Assembly (NCBI GenBank): GCA_014607495.2
Contig: CP053149.1
Coordinates: forward strand, 14,210,120-14,274,119
Source: Carposina sasakii
Taxonomy: Eukaryota; Arthropoda; Insecta; Lepidoptera; Carposinidae
Direction of reading: 5' to 3'
Length of the DNA stretch: 64,000 nucleotides
Shown here: positions 1-12,317 of the stretch, piece after piece
How positions within the stretch are numbered: position 1 is the first letter of the stretch
Layout: each line of letters begins with the position of its first letter
Made by a program: the position numbers and the translations under genes
The notes under the pieces: generated by a model
What the model saw: only the letters and a program-made list of their open reading frames with translations
Databases searched by the model: none
Told to the model about the DNA's origin: nothing

Positions 1-175
1 TTAACGAAGGGTACGTACTCTATACATCAAATAAAGTAAGTTTAAGCAACAAGTTTATGGACTCTAATATCTTGGGAACCAGATACATCCCAGGTATGCT
101 TCCATGGAGAAAAATTATCGTGATGATGAGGAGATTCCGTAGTTTTCAAGAACGTTGACGACCAAAAATCATCCT
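1..175 (+). mobile_element. Family A inverted-repeat element, copy 1 (5' end outside window)
   Basis: The window opens inside a copy of the commonest repeat here. It has the internal 'ttaacgaagggtacgtactc' stretch, then jumps to the conserved right part (gcttccatggagaaaaat, gaggagattccgtag) and ends accaaaaatcatcct. The middle is deleted compared with full copies at 6.6, 32.4, 55.7 and 62.2 kb. It encodes no transposase; the short open frames across it recur in every copy and are repeat artefacts. Seen directly by comparing copies. Confidence 0.85.
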
Positions 176-3100
176 TTAAAGTAGGAGTATTTATTGATTA
201 TGTTTATTTATTATGTATGCTTCAACCTTATAGTAATATATATTGTTAAATTAAAGTTGGGTTAATCCAGGAACATCATTATGTTCAATGGAGAAAACGT
301 TTTGTTTGATTAATATTAATAAAATATTTTTCTATATAAAATATATGTGGTCTTTTTAGTTTCATAAACTAGCCTATTTAAATGTAATAATAAATGATTT
401 CAATATTATTTTTGTGTTACCAGGAAATGTGAGATATAAGAAAATTTTATGTTACTTTATTGATTCTGGGAATAAAACAATTTATTTTCTTGAAACGTGT
501 AGAACACGACTATGTTTAAAGTTTTGTAGCCGAGTATAAAACAAAATTGGTCTTAAAGAAGTAGCTACTTACAAGTAGTAAATAAGTATCTTAAATCTTC
601 TAGAAAATATTAAAAATATCTATCGTGTAATTTTTTTACAAAGACATTATAAGTAAAAGTATAAATTGAACGTACCTAGGAAGGTATACCTATTAATACC
701 ATGATATTTAAGTTTTTTTATTCTAAAGCATAAAAGGCAGGTAAAACTTTAGTATAGAGCGGATATTTAAATTATTTTTAAACCGACATTTGAATTACAC
801 ACAAAAAGAGTGAAAAAATAAACTAATATCCGGTGCCAAAAGCGTAATATAAAAGCTTGTTTAATTTTTCTTAAGATCTTTCTCGAATTGTATGATTAAT
901 TTAAAAATGATTTATCATATCATCGTCCATTCTCTATGTAAATACAATAACATAAGTAACACTAAAGAACTGAGAGTTAGAATCGAGTCTTTGATTCAAA
1001 GAAATGTGCCAAAGACTAAGATGAAGGGATATTTTCTTGTAAATTACAATTTGTAATGCACTGGTCTCCTAGTATAAGAATGTAGCAATACTGTCTCGTA
1101 CACACGTGTTTATATGTAGATAAAATAAAGAAATATATACATTTCGAAAATTCTTACAATATTTTATTTTGAGATAACTAGCTTGTTTCCCTAGGGTGTT
1201 CTTACAAAGTGGCCAAACGCACACAAAATCACGCCCTCTTTACGATGACGTAAAGTTCCTTTAATGCCGCTATATAACGGTAAGCGGCGAGAAAATCAAG
1301 GCTTTAAATAGCTTCGGCGTAAATAATGACATTATGTAGACATCTTTCCACTTTGCTGTCTGGCTCAAGTTACATCAAAATGAGTGAATTGAGAAGATGT
1401 TTATAAAACGTACTTCTATAGCGCAAATGACACGTAGCTGTAGGTAGGTACCATGCAGGTGCGCTAATATTATTTACAATTGAACTATCCTTCCTATACC
1501 TATGGGTAATATAATAGGTCCCTGTCCCTACTAATATCAATAAAAATACGCACGTAATGCAGTCTTATTTACCTACCCACAATTTAAACAATGGAGCCTA
1601 GTTTCCAAATTAGCTACGCCAACAGTTCTCTTTTCACATCCACTCCCATTCAGCCTATTTACCAACCCGTACAAAACTAATATTGTTAACTAAAAAAATC
1701 CTATTTATTAAAAAGTTGCAAGTAATGGTATTATGGTTTACATGGGGCGGGGCGGGCGGTAATCGCGGCAGGCTGACTCGCAACTTGGGGACCACGCCCT
1801 ACCAATACACTTAATAATGGTAGCTTTCTTTCTAATTGCAACTGAAACTGTGATTGTAATTGGAACGGTCATGATTGTCCCTTGGATACGTGGTATTACC
1901 ACCACACCTAACGTCCATGTTATACATGGGCATCGTCTGGTAGATATCGGAGCGATGAGGTAAACCCTTCGTGATCTTGGCCTTTAAAGAATAAGTGCTT
2001 CATTAGGGTATCTATACAATATTTACAACAATAGAACATCCTTAATGATAGTCTAATTCTAAAATTGTTTTTATTTATTCAGATAAATTAATTAGGTAGG
2101 TACACAGATCGTAAAAGTAGGTAAAACTCGGTAGACTGATAACAAAAATAATTTTAACCCTCACATTTTCAACAGTCATGTTCAGCCCTATATTAAAATT
2201 CAAATTGGTTAGGCCTAAAGTACAACATAGTCGTAAAAACTAATGTAATCAACAATTTATATAGCAAGGCCTCCTAATAGGCAAAACAGGCGTCAATTGA
2301 TAGAATTCATTCACCTTTCCCGTTAAAAAAAACATACAAAAACCCATAGAATCGAAACCGCCATTCTAATTTAACGCTAACTGCTTTCTTACTATTTACT
2401 TTTCGAAAATCATCACCCTTGTTTGGACGTAATTAATTATAAAGGCGGATTTGAAGCGAACCTTTTATCTATGGTGATATGCCCCATGACTTCGGTTTTG
2501 GGGAAATACGTTTTGGTTAAATCGAGCGGAAAATTGATAAGTTTAGCACCCTATGGTCTTGTAGGGGTGGGAATGGGCTTATTGTATAAGTTCATCAAGG
2601 GTATTTTAACGAGGCCTGCGTATTTATAGACAAGCTGATAATTGAGCTCTTAAACTTTCCTACTGATATATTTTAGGGAAGTAAGTAGAGTCACCTACTC
2701 ATACCTAAGGCTGGGCACTGGCTGACTAACCTTGTGGAATGTAATGTTGGATTCTCAATGAGCATGTTACATGACGTTGGCAGTACATTACATTAGCTTT
2801 TATTTAGATTTTTCTTTTCATTAGATATATACAAAGAATATACTTACTCTCTAACGGATATATACCTTTTCATGATTGACACGTTCCCGCTGTCAAAGTG
2901 TTAGGTATAACAGTTTTACGGGTATTGTTCAATTACAATTTGTAAACATTGCTTGATAGTAATATAATAAATAAATAATAAATGGCCAAGGAAATCTGTA
3001 GAGTACCTACCTACAACATCATCATTGCTCTAAATTAATTGACATACGAAATGGTATACAAATATGCATCTATGTATTTACCTTCCTATCCAGTCGTAGC

Positions 3101-4136
3101 ACAATAACAATTACTCTTAAAGGTAGGTCAGTTATAATAATGGTAAATTTATTCAAGTATTCACACGATGTATCTATGTTAAAGATAAATTTGTAGCAGT
3201 CGAAGTGGCAGATAAATTGTGATCTGTAGATAAGGCGATGCGAAGCAGCCTCTGAGTTGTCACATTATGAGAATGGCCTGCGAATAGGGTGTGCATGAAG
3301 CATGCCAGATTTTATAGAGTTCAAGAATTGTGAAGTAGGTATCTACTTACCTACCCTACTCTATCTCTCTGGTTTTCATTAATAACCTACTGGTCTTAAC
3401 GAACCTAGTTAATGATGGAGTGATGTGTTTCATCAAGTGATGGAACAGTCAGATGCCAAAGAGAATAAATCTTAAATTGTCATTCTAGAAGCAGGACTAC
3501 TTTATACTTATACCAGCACATTAATTTTTTAGATCAGGTCAAAAGCTAGCTAATAGATTACTTAATATTTGTAAGCCGAAAAAATAATAGTTTTCTCGCT
3601 AACACTTTCAACGACAAATTAATTTCTTGGTGTTCCTACAAAAGGAAACCGGCGCACGCGCACCCAGCATGGAGTCGAACCTACGCTCCGTGCTCAGATG
3701 CGTTCCATGTCACAATTACCATGCGTGGGCTCCGACAGGATAACGCTCAAGTTAATCACATTATTGCACTTTCAATTCATTCGCATACATTCATTTGCAT
3801 AACCAATCGAAATTTATTAAGCGGTTGATTTAAATGACTAGATAGGTTGATTAGTGATCACCTGGACTTTATCTTCTAGTTTCGCTGAAATATTAGCTGG
3901 CAAACTAGTCTGGCATAGATAACACCATGCAAATGCACAGGAACTGCATTTGTAATAGGTACCTACTGTTTATCAGGTGATATGGAGGTCCGAAATTTGG
4001 AGGAGTTTTTCTCATTTTCTACCGGACAACCTAATTGAAGTTTTACTAATAAACATACAGAAGAACCTGTGCTGATGGGGGGCTTTACTACCTGCATCAG
4101 CTTCATCTCTGTACTTACATGTCTTAAATGAGTCGA
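176..4136. other. Gene-poor AT-rich stretch
   Basis: No gene could be supported in these 4 kb. A 68-codon frame at 2423-2629 (+) has hydrophobic stretches and ends in a stop, but lacks an ATG at its start and resembles nothing I know. At about 3655-3740 there is a tRNA-like stretch with a B-box-like GGTTCGACTCC on the - strand, probably a SINE relic. Short TAGGTA-type motifs are scattered throughout, as elsewhere in the window. Confidence 0.5.
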
Positions 4137-4273
4137 CTTACCGCCAACTTCTATAACTGATCTTGAGAGATTTTTTGCATATCTCAGATTTAATCTTCAA
4201 TTGTTTTCATACAAATTAGGAAGAAAAGAATCCGAGACTCTTTTTGATCTCTAGTATAGAAATTGGCCGTAAG
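4137..4273. mobile_element. Small inverted-repeat element (family G), copy 1
   Basis: The ends are imperfect inverted repeats: the left reads cttaccgccaacttctata and the right reads tatagaaattggccgtaag. A second copy at 5.80-5.99 kb shares the inner sequence 'gatcttgagagattttttgc' and the right end. There is no coding capacity. The size and structure fit a MITE; the superfamily is not recognised. Confidence 0.75.
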
Positions 4274-4413
4274 AAACTCGGGAATTCTCTCAGGCAATAA
4301 ACTAGCACAGATCTTTTACAGCTGTCCCCCCGCTATGTTAGGCGTGGCTGTGGGATCTCTTTTAGCATCTTGCAGTTCTGGCTACCCCTTTCCGGGGAAA
4401 ACATACATACATA

Positions 4414-4610
4414 CAGGGTGTTTTTTCATTGCCACCCTTAACGAAGGGCACGTACTCTATACATCAAATAAAGCAAGTTTATGCCAAAAAAAATGCTGGG
4501 AAACGATGTAAATCAAACACTTTCCAGGTATGCTTCCATGGAGAAAAATGATCGTGATGATGAGGAGATTCCGTGGTTTTCGGAAACGTTGACGACCAAA
4601 AATCACCCTG
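4414..4610 (+). mobile_element. Family A element, copy 2, inserted in a family B element
   Basis: The termini are cagggtgtttttt and aaaaatcaccctg. The middle is deleted, giving 197 bp against about 376 bp. The left flank is the (acat)n leader of family B and the right flank continues with taatcacgcc, the body of family B. The element therefore sits inside B and its target duplication is TA. Confidence 0.9.
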
Positions 4611-4698
4611 TATAATCACGCCTTTTATCCATTACGGGGTAAGCAGAGCACCAAGGGCCGATTGAACCACATGGTGCCACTTCTGACCAATTTCCGTG
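4611..4698 (+). repeat. Family B repeat fragment, split by family A copy 2
   Basis: It carries 'taatcacgcc', 'ggggtaagcagagcacc' and 'cacatggtgccacttctgac', which recur in the fuller copies at 7.1, 51.2, 54.7, 55.1 and 60.7 kb. Its leader (acatacat) lies before 4414. It is truncated after about 90 bp. The class is not certain; no coding sequence is present. Confidence 0.8.
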
Positions 4699-5799
4699 AA
4701 AACAGCCGTGTCTATAGAGCCGTATCTGTATGTATGTTTGTATAGAAAGATTTAATTTGTTGTAAATTTCCTTCCATCCAAAACAGCCTTGCTTTCTCAA
4801 CTTACCCTAATTAAAACCAAAAACAACCAACACAGGGTCGCTCATTCATTTTGACTCTCATTACGTACAGCAGATCCAATATTTGTTTTATCGTGAGTAA
4901 TGTATGAAAGTCGTAAATTAATCGTCGCCTGAGGCAATCCAATTATGTTACCGAGACGCGTCTTACTTGCACTTACAGGTGAAACGTTTAAGGAGATGGT
5001 TATTTATTTCATACTATAAATAGGGGGTTCTAATGCTTTTAAATAGGTTTGGAGCATCAACTAATTCAATTTATTTATGCCAAATCGCCACATTAAGCCT
5101 ACGTCGGCATTTTTACCATAAAATACTCTATCATAACTCTACAAATGTATCTGAGAAGTGCTTGACTGAATTAGGTGGACTGATCTTAATAATATCTAGT
5201 GTAAAAATATTATTATCATTTGAGAAGCTTTTCAGTTAGTTTGTCATCTGAAAATGAGCTCATGTATGTATACGACATCGTAAAAGTGGAGAGTATCCCG
5301 TAGGTAAGTAGGTAAGCTTCATGTTACATAAACTTGCTCATACAAAGGTAACCCTATTGACCTCTGGAATAAACATCTACATTGCTAAAAGAAGATTGGT
5401 AGGTAGGTATAGTCGCCGGCGGCCGCTAGTTTTTAATTAAAATTAGGATTTAAATACACATTAAATTAAAACCATTGCTCGCGTGAGTCCACACTAACCG
5501 CTCTGTCACGACGTTTGACGGATACTCTGGTTAATTGATTACTTGATTTATGAGTTGTCTCGACATGTTGGTCAGTTGGAGCCAACTCGGCCAACTGCTT
5601 CAATTCGAACCCTGGGAGAGATATTGACAAATACTATATAGGTACATAGATTGAATTATTTATTGTACTACAATTATTTAAACACTCATTGTAACATACA
5701 ACCATCTTGTCGTACATTAAGCTTCGTATAATTAAGTAAGTAGGAATATACCTATACTTAATAAGAATACTACCACGGACCATCTAGTCCAATTTACTA
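4699..5799. other. No recognisable feature
   Basis: AT-rich sequence with no supported gene, RNA or clear repeat. A 68-codon frame at 5033-5239 has no recognisable motif and is likely chance. Confidence 0.4.
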
Positions 5800-5994
5800 A
5801 CCGCCAATTTCTATAACTGATCTTGAGAGATTTTTTGCATATCTCAGATTTAATCTTCAATTGTTTTCATACAATTTTTTAAATAAATATTATTAATATT
5901 TATAAATATTATTAATAAATAATAATAATTTCAAATTAAGAATAAAAGAATCCGAGATTCTTTTTGGATCTCTCGTATAGAAATTGGCCGTAAG
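5800..5994. mobile_element. Family G element, copy 2, with AT-rich insert
   Basis: It matches the copy at 4.1-4.3 kb at both ends and through 'gatcttgagagattttttgc'. About 60 bp of nearly pure A/T (roughly 5876-5938, ATTATTAATA-type units) has been gained in the middle, probably by slippage or a small insertion. Confidence 0.75.
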
Positions 5995-6507
5995 TAAGTA
6001 GATAGGTAATAGGGAGCTATGATAATAAAATTTCTTGTGAAACACTTACGAAACTCTCACACATGTTGGACTAGACTGTTGGGCCAAGCACCCAACGCAT
6101 ACTGCAATGGATATTTAAAAAAAAACAAAATTAACGCAGAAACAAGGTCGGACTTATTAAACCCTTTTAGTATGCGGCTTGGTTTAGCCTAATTGAGTTG
6201 AGGTTAATTTCTTATATAGATAAATTATTGTTGTTTCATGCAAATAACCTGTAGCCAGTTTTGGAAATAATTAAATTCGTTGGCCCGAGGCTTGCATGGT
6301 TGGAATACTGTTGGTGAATGTTTTATGTGATTAGGAAACTTCGGGGTTAACTAAATATCTAATTTGTTTTTTTTTTATTATTTATTATATAGGTGTAGAG
6401 TGTGGATAGATCCTAATCTTAAGTATACATGGAATTACAACTGTATTTACTTAATTACTTATTCATAGAAGGAAACTGTATGTGCCTACCTATGTATTTT
6501 TTTTTTA

Positions 6508-6594
6508 CACACTTCACAACACATTAACCTAGTCCCACATTAAGATCCCTAAGGTCTTGTGTCGTGGGTACTAAGCAACGGTATATACATTACC
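6508..6594 (-). mobile_element. tRNA-derived SINE, truncated copy (3' part)
   Basis: It matches the tail of the SINE at 58.63-58.86 kb in reverse: acaacacattaacctagtcc, then 'gatccctaaggtcttgtgtc'. The tRNA-like head is missing. It abuts family A copy 3, so the A insertion or a later deletion removed the head. Confidence 0.8.
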
Positions 6595-6597
6595 ATA

Positions 6598-6976
6598 CAG
6601 TTTTTTCGTTGCCACGCTTAACGAAGGGTACGTACTCTATAATTCAAATAAAGTAAGTTTATGCCAAAAAAAAATGCTGCGATACGATGTAAATTTTTTT
6701 CTGATTTTTTTTTATTACTTGATCAGATGAAATTTATAGTGTCCAGTGTTTATGCTAGTTTTTTCATAAACAGATATTAATTATTTCTCGTGAAAAAATC
6801 TTGCTACGCGCGTCAATGTGCATTTATGCAGAAAAACGCAGTCTATTCACTTAACTTTTCACCCTAATATCTTGGGAACCAGACACTTGCCAGGTATGCT
6901 TCTATGGAGAAAAATGATCGTGATGATGAGGAGATTCCGTAGTTTTCGGGAACGTTTACGACCAAAAAACATCCTG
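6598..6976 (+). mobile_element. Family A element, copy 3 (near full length)
   Basis: About 379 bp, from cagttttttcgttgccacgc to accaaaaaacatcctg, flanked by TA. It contains the A-rich run after 'agtttatgcc', the 'gcatttatgcagaaaaacgc' block and the conserved right third. It is non-autonomous, with no transposase frame. Confidence 0.9.
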
Positions 6977-7110
6977 TATATAGTACTACTTGGCCACTTA
7001 CTAGCGCTAACCACATGTAATTAAGTTAATGTAAGTAAGTATGTAGGTAAATCATTGCTTAAAAATAGCCAGAGATATCAATTCCTGGAAAAACTCTACC
7101 TCTCATTTTT

Positions 7111-7362
7111 TATATAATCACGCCTTTATCCCTTAAGGGGTATGCAGAGCACCAAGAGCCGATAGAACCACATGGTGCCACTTCTGACCAATTTTGAGAG
7201 TAGTTGAGATGTACAAGTTCGGTTAGTAGTGACAGGTGGTCAGCCCATCGCCTACAAAATACCAAGACCCTCTTGTCCCTCTACTGACTTTTACAGTATG
7301 CCCTGGAGGAGAAGCAGCTGTAGTATTATACTTTTTTTTTTCACTTCCAGAGCAGCATAGAA
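7111..7362 (+). repeat. Family B repeat, near full length
   Basis: It runs from tataatcacgcctttatccc through 'ccacatggtgccacttctga', 'gtacaagttcggttagtagt' and 'gaagcagctgtagtattata' to 'ccagagcagcatag'. The same order occurs at 55.11 kb and, reversed, at 51.16 kb. It has no open frame of note. The (acat)n leader seen on other copies is typical of this family. Confidence 0.85.
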
Positions 7363-7426
7363 GATTTTTCTCATTTAACGTGGGCTATAATATTATGTAG
7401 GCGTGTCATGTAAGCATACGGATATA

Positions 7427-7625
7427 ATCATCATCATCATCATCAGCCTATTACAGTCCACTGCTGGACGTAGGCCTCCCCCGAGGCACGCCACAAGACT
7501 GCCATGGGGGGTATTTGCCCATAGTCACCACGCTGGGCAGACGCGTTGGTGACCGCAGTTTGTATTTTGGACTATGTTGTCAACACGGGAGGCGCTGCTG
7601 CCCACCTCCCGGAAACTCTTAGCCT
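7427..7625 (+). repeat. Family C repeat with ATC microsatellite leader
   Basis: An (atc)n run leads into cagcctattacagtccactg and ctggacgtaggcctccccc, followed by 'ggtgaccgcagtttg' and 'ggaggcgctgctgccc'. Related copies lie at 10.03, 18.33 and 50.09 kb. It is a widespread type of lepidopteran repeat; I do not assign a class. Confidence 0.8.
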
Positions 7626-7742
7626 TGTACGATACGGATATAATATACATGTATTATTATTATTTATATTTTAGTCCATTTTTCCACAGATTACCCAGAT
7701 TCCACACAGATACAGACAGATTATCTATACCTGAAGATTCCA

Positions 7743-7888
7743 CAGGAACTACTGGTCTGATTTGAAAATTCTTTCAGTGTTAGATAGCCCATTTACCAAG
7801 GAAGGCTACAGTCTATACAACAACCTGCCCGGCTTCGCACGGGTACAACGCCCCCTCACGCGGACGAAGTCGTGGGCGGCTGCTAGTT
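7743..7888 (-). mobile_element. Family D non-LTR-type 3' fragment
   Basis: In reverse it reads gacttcgtccgcgtgagggg, 'tacccgtgcgaagccgggca' and 'aaatgggctatctaacac'. The same segment is at 15.56 kb and 31.71 kb, where it ends in (caaa)n followed by a TATAATATTAGTATAGAT tail. Such tails are typical of non-LTR retrotransposon 3' ends in Lepidoptera; the exact clade is inference. Confidence 0.75.
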
Positions 7889-8612
7889 ATACTATATATT
7901 GGTTATAATTGTCTTTGATCACTACCAAGTCGATATTATAGGTACTGCCATATTGTCGACGCCTACAATACCTTTACAAAAATACCGATTTATCGAAACT
8001 ATAGGTTCGTATAATGAAAATAACTCGAAATATTAATCAATACTAAGTTACAAATGATGGAATTTTAATGAAAATACCAACAATATCATCCAAAACAAGC
8101 GCCTCCGCCTCGGGCATACAAGATTTTTCAGTGGACGCATCTTTTACAATCAAAGAATTTATTTGAGAGGCCTTAAGCGAGGCCCAATAAATATACGCGT
8201 GAATATAACGACCCCCTTTTAACAATTAACTTAACAAACAAATGTAATATATTGTGCTTAAAATTCAATGGAGGTGCTTGGCCGAATGACTTACGGTTGG
8301 AGTTGGAGTCAGCGAGCCAACACGTTATGGCTTGGCAAATATTGTTACTTTTACTAAGCCCTTAAGTTAGGAAGTTGCTAGAGCTGGAAGGTACCTTATC
8401 TAGTATAGTGCGAATAATCTGAACTATGAAAATGGTAAAGCAGTACGGTTTGCAAAATCATGCATACAAAGGCCTGTTGTTTGATTTATTAGTTAAGCTT
8501 ATATTAACTTTGAGTTAAATAAAATACGCCAATGGAACTATAGTTTGGCCTAAGTAGAGCCACTGTCATATTGAGTACGTACGAGGACTTTACCGATTTG
8601 ATACATTACTAT

Positions 8613-8945
8613 CTATCTATACATATAATAAAAATGTAACGGATCGCTGTCTGTACATGGAAGATATATAAAAAAAAATATTATAGGAGACCTTTATCAA
8701 CGCAATACATAGTACCCAAAACAATGATATTTTGATTTTTGTCTGTATGTCTGTTTATCTGTGCGTTTGTGCACGCTAATCTCAGGAACGGCTTAACCGA
8801 TTTCGAGGCAGTTTTCAGGAATATATTGTGACAGGTCCCACTTAACATATACTTTTTATCCCGGGAAAATGTTTCTATTCCGGACAGTTTCGACATTTTG
8901 TTATTTCTGCAGTCCACGCGGACGGAGTCGAAGTGAATAAACGTA
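8613..8945. mobile_element. Degenerate non-LTR-type 3' fragment
   Basis: It starts tctatacatataataaaaat, carries 'ctcaggaacggcttaaccga' and ends in a 'cacgcggacggagtcg' segment related to family D. It is degenerate, without coding capacity, and is judged by resemblance to common insect retrotransposon 3' regions. Confidence 0.5.
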
Positions 8946-9755
8946 AGGTAAATCTCGCAAAGTACCTTGAATTTTGCAACACCACAACATTAGAAAGGCT
9001 GATCTATTTCCCAAAGTCACCATTAAGCAATCCATAACTCTAAAACAATTACTTTTGTAACGGTAATTTATGTATTAAAAAAACATATGTTTATTGAAAT
9101 ACGAAACAAAACGTCCGCTCTTTCCAATTAGTCCATCATAATACTAATAGTAAATTATTACTATTTCTACAAAATTATATTTGCAGACACTTATATTCTA
9201 CCAACTCTATGGCATGGAAAATAGGGTTAAAAATTCGTGTGTTTTTTCTTTGAAGTCGACATAAGTTGGTGGTCTCGTAGAGTAGTTGACTAGTCATTAA
9301 AAAAACAAATCAAAATAATTAGGTAATAAAAGCGGCCCTAAGTTCCCATTGTAATATAATTTCGTGGAATGGCTTTTACGATCGTATATTATAGTTACAA
9401 ATTCGTTTATGGTTAGCTACAAGATAGTTTACTACCTAGATACCCTTGTAGGCTTAGGGTGGGTCTCCTTTATCGTATAACAACAGGTAAGAAGAATGTG
9501 TAATCTGTGGTCGCGACAAAGGGGTAGTTTCCTATGGTTGAATCTTAATAACATTTTATGCTTATCAGAATAAATTATCAAAACCATACCTATCTGTAAA
9601 ATTACAATTTGATTATGTGTCCAAATGAGGTAGCAATAAGCCTTCAAAGTTAAGTGGGCAAGTCCATTTTTCAAATGTGAAATGAATAATTGAATATTAC
9701 AACATCACATATCCACTTCATCATTTACAGCAACTTTTGTTTTGTGTCGATATTT
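8946..9755. other. No recognisable feature
   Basis: AT-rich sequence without a supportable gene or repeat. An 80-codon frame on the - strand (9432-9674) shows no motif. Confidence 0.4.
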
Positions 9756-9911
9756 GAGGCCACCAGAACCAGAGTGGCCCAAACCACAATTTGTGAAAAA
9801 AATATGTTGTGGCATCTTGATTCTTATTAAAATATTAATAGAGCATAGTATTTTGGCATATATCCACATATTCGTATTTTGTATTTGGGCCACTCTGGTT
9901 CTGGTGGCCTC
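9756..9911. mobile_element. MITE with 28-bp perfect terminal inverted repeats
   Basis: The left arm at 9756-9783 begins gaggccaccagaaccagagt, and the right arm at 9884-9911 is its exact reverse complement, ending ctggttctggtggcctc. The interior of about 100 bp is AT-rich and non-coding. Perfect arms suggest a fairly recent insertion. Frames spanning it on either strand are mirror artefacts of the repeat. Confidence 0.85.
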
Positions 9912-10033
9912 ATTTATAAACGCAATATTTAATATAGCTGTAGAACAAAAGTTCTTTCACGCGCATACAAGTTACTTAAAGAGTGAACAACATTGCCCTT
10001 CAGACAGGAAAACTCGACCCTTACAAATATAAA

Positions 10034-10205
10034 GTCGTCATCGTCGTCAGCCTATTGCAGTCCACTGCTGGACGTAGGCCTCCCCCAGTGTACGCCACAT
10101 GGCTCGATCTCCCGTTTTTGCCATCTAGTTTCTACCAGCCGTCATCGGTCCATCTGGCCGGAGGGCGCCCAAAGCTACGCTTGCCGAGGCGCGGTCTCCA
10201 TTCAA
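10034..10205 (+). repeat. Family C repeat, copy 2
   Basis: A (gtc)n leader is followed by cagcctattgcagtccactg and 'ctggacgtaggcctccccca', as at 7.4 kb and 18.3 kb. The 3' half (catctggccggagggcgccc) differs from those copies, so either the ends vary or the copy is chimeric. Confidence 0.75.
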
Positions 10206-10215
10206 GAACCCGTAA

Positions 10216-10265
10216 ATAAAGTACTATTTACTTAATAAAACAGTACTATTTACTTAATATAACAG
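10216..10265. repeat. Short tandem repeat, about 24 bp x 2
   Basis: The unit agtactatttacttaataa aaca is followed by acagtactatttacttaata taaca. It adjoins the family C copy. Confidence 0.7.
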
Positions 10266-11451
10266 TAGTCTACATCATTCTGTTATTTATTAACAAGGGT
10301 AAGCTTTTTACTTAAAAAAAGATACCAATCCGAGATCCGTTAGTAAAACTATGGTTCAACTAAAGGATAAAAATGTAATGTCTTTGTGCTATTTCTGATT
10401 AAGTACCTACAACGAGCCACATCCAGGTATATTCAACTGTAAGTATAACTAAGCAAAATTAGGTGAAACTTTGTTCTTACATTGATCTATCTATAAATGA
10501 TAAGCAAGGCGTTTCAAATTAATCTATTCATCGATGGCGCCACGCGGGTCAAATTAAGGGCGATATCAATGATTTCCACGGGTATTCTGACTTAATAGTC
10601 ATACACCCAATTTGACCAGGCGCTAGGCCATTAACAATTTAACGGAACACGACACTGATGTGTAAGTTAGAACATTATCCGACCCGTCAGGAATCGTTGC
10701 TTGATGTGCTCCCTCCAGTCAGAGAGCAGGGTTTAAATTCCATTCAGGTAACCACTGAATTTATTTCATGTGTGATTTTTGCCTTGCCTTGTTATATGAG
10801 TTTTCATCGGTTAAAGAATAGGTTAGCGATTAACACGACTGTGTTCGTAGAGCTGCAGAATCACGAAGGAGATTCTTACAGCCACTTTTAGCATTACGGG
10901 GTCAGATATTAATGATCAGCGACAAGTTGCTAGCTCATTGCCTGAGAGAACACCCCTGAGTTCCTTAGTCGACTCTTACGACATGTACGGGATGCAGCTG
11001 ATGTATATAAAACGCCGTATCAGCACAGGCAATTATAAACTTAAAACTTATCTTCTCTCTTTCGTACTTTACATACGGATGTAGCATTTACTTATTAATT
11101 AATAACCTACATAGAAATTATTGTAACTAGGTATCCAGGGAAACGAGGGCCATATAATCTGCCACCACCTTTAGGACACAAAAAATAATTATGTAAAGCC
11201 TTATTGAGATTAATTAATAATTAATAATTAATCAAATATCACAATATTTGATGCGTTCCAACATATCTTAATAGTCTTTAATTACAGCCCTCGAAATTCT
11301 GGCCATGGGCAGTAATCATTAAGATTAACGTTTATGTCCTTTAGATAGTGTAATCATTGGTACATGATTAAAAGTAAAGGATGGCACGTTAAAGTTTTTA
11401 TGTGTTGTTCCTACATAGTTACCGAACTGAGGGCTCAGTTTTCACTCAAAC

Positions 11452-11528
11452 AGCCAACCAATCACGTCGTGCCGTTGTTCTCACTTTTATCACATCACGT
11501 CATCACACCGTAACGTGATTGGTTGGCT
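11452..11528. mobile_element. 77-bp foldback MITE
   Basis: The 16-bp arms are agccaaccaatcacgt at 11452-11467 and acgtgattggttggct at 11513-11528, exact reverse complements around a 45-bp centre. It is non-coding. The very short length suggests a minimal two-ended derivative. Confidence 0.75.
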
Positions 11529-11955
11529 ATTTTACGTTAACGCGAACGTTTAAATTGATAGGGATAGGGAAAGCGACGACTCTAAACCGTGTTATTAAGT
11601 ACATTTATCAATAAATCATTTACCAATCAATAGCATTTCTTTTCCGCTAAATCAATACTCGTATTAATAAGGTTTCATTCAATACTGCACAACAATAGGG
11701 GCATATCTAGTCCACTATGTTAGGGCGTTAGAGGGTAGTAGGTAATCTATGAGCTTAACTTATTAAAGTATGTACTTAAATTCCGTGCAGTGCTCCTATG
11801 AACCTGTACGTATGCTATTATAATAATTCACCAATTGTGCAGGAGATATTATAGTAAACAAGTTAGTACGCAAACACAAGTGCACTCTCTATTCTTTCAC
11901 TCTCATAGTCATATAAATAAACACGACCGGAAGGAGACAACAATTAGCTCAATAT

Positions 11956-12317
11956 TGTGTTTTTTCGTTGCCACCCTTAACGAAGGGTACGCTATACATC
12001 AAATAAAGTTTATGCCAAAAAAAATTCTGGGAAACGATGTCAATTTAAAAACAATAAAAATAATTACTTGATCGGGTGAAATTTATAGTATCCAGTGTTT
12101 GTGTTAGTTTTCTTATAGCCAGATTTAAATTATTTTTCGTGAAAAATGTCATAACACGGGTATATGTGCATTTATGCAAAAAACGCAGTCTATTTACTTT
12201 GGACTATAATATCTTGGGAACCAGTCATTTCCCAGGTATACTTCCATGGAGAAAAATGTTCGTGATGATGAGGAGATTCCGTAGTTTTCGGGAACGTTGA
12301 CGACCAAAATCACCCTG
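11956..12317 (+). mobile_element. Family A element, copy 4
   Basis: Near full length. The left end is eroded (tgtgttttttcgttgccacc) and the right end is intact (gaccaaaatcaccctg). Internal deletions of a few bp set it apart from the other copies. Confidence 0.85.

Noticed and set aside
2423..2629. 68-codon frame as a small membrane protein gene
   Set aside because: It starts at a non-ATG codon, and the first ATG leaves about 50 residues with no family resemblance or supporting signals.
7427..7446. Repeated ATC units as a possible CRISPR-like or regulatory array
   Set aside because: It is a simple microsatellite leading into family C; there are no spacers and the genome is animal.
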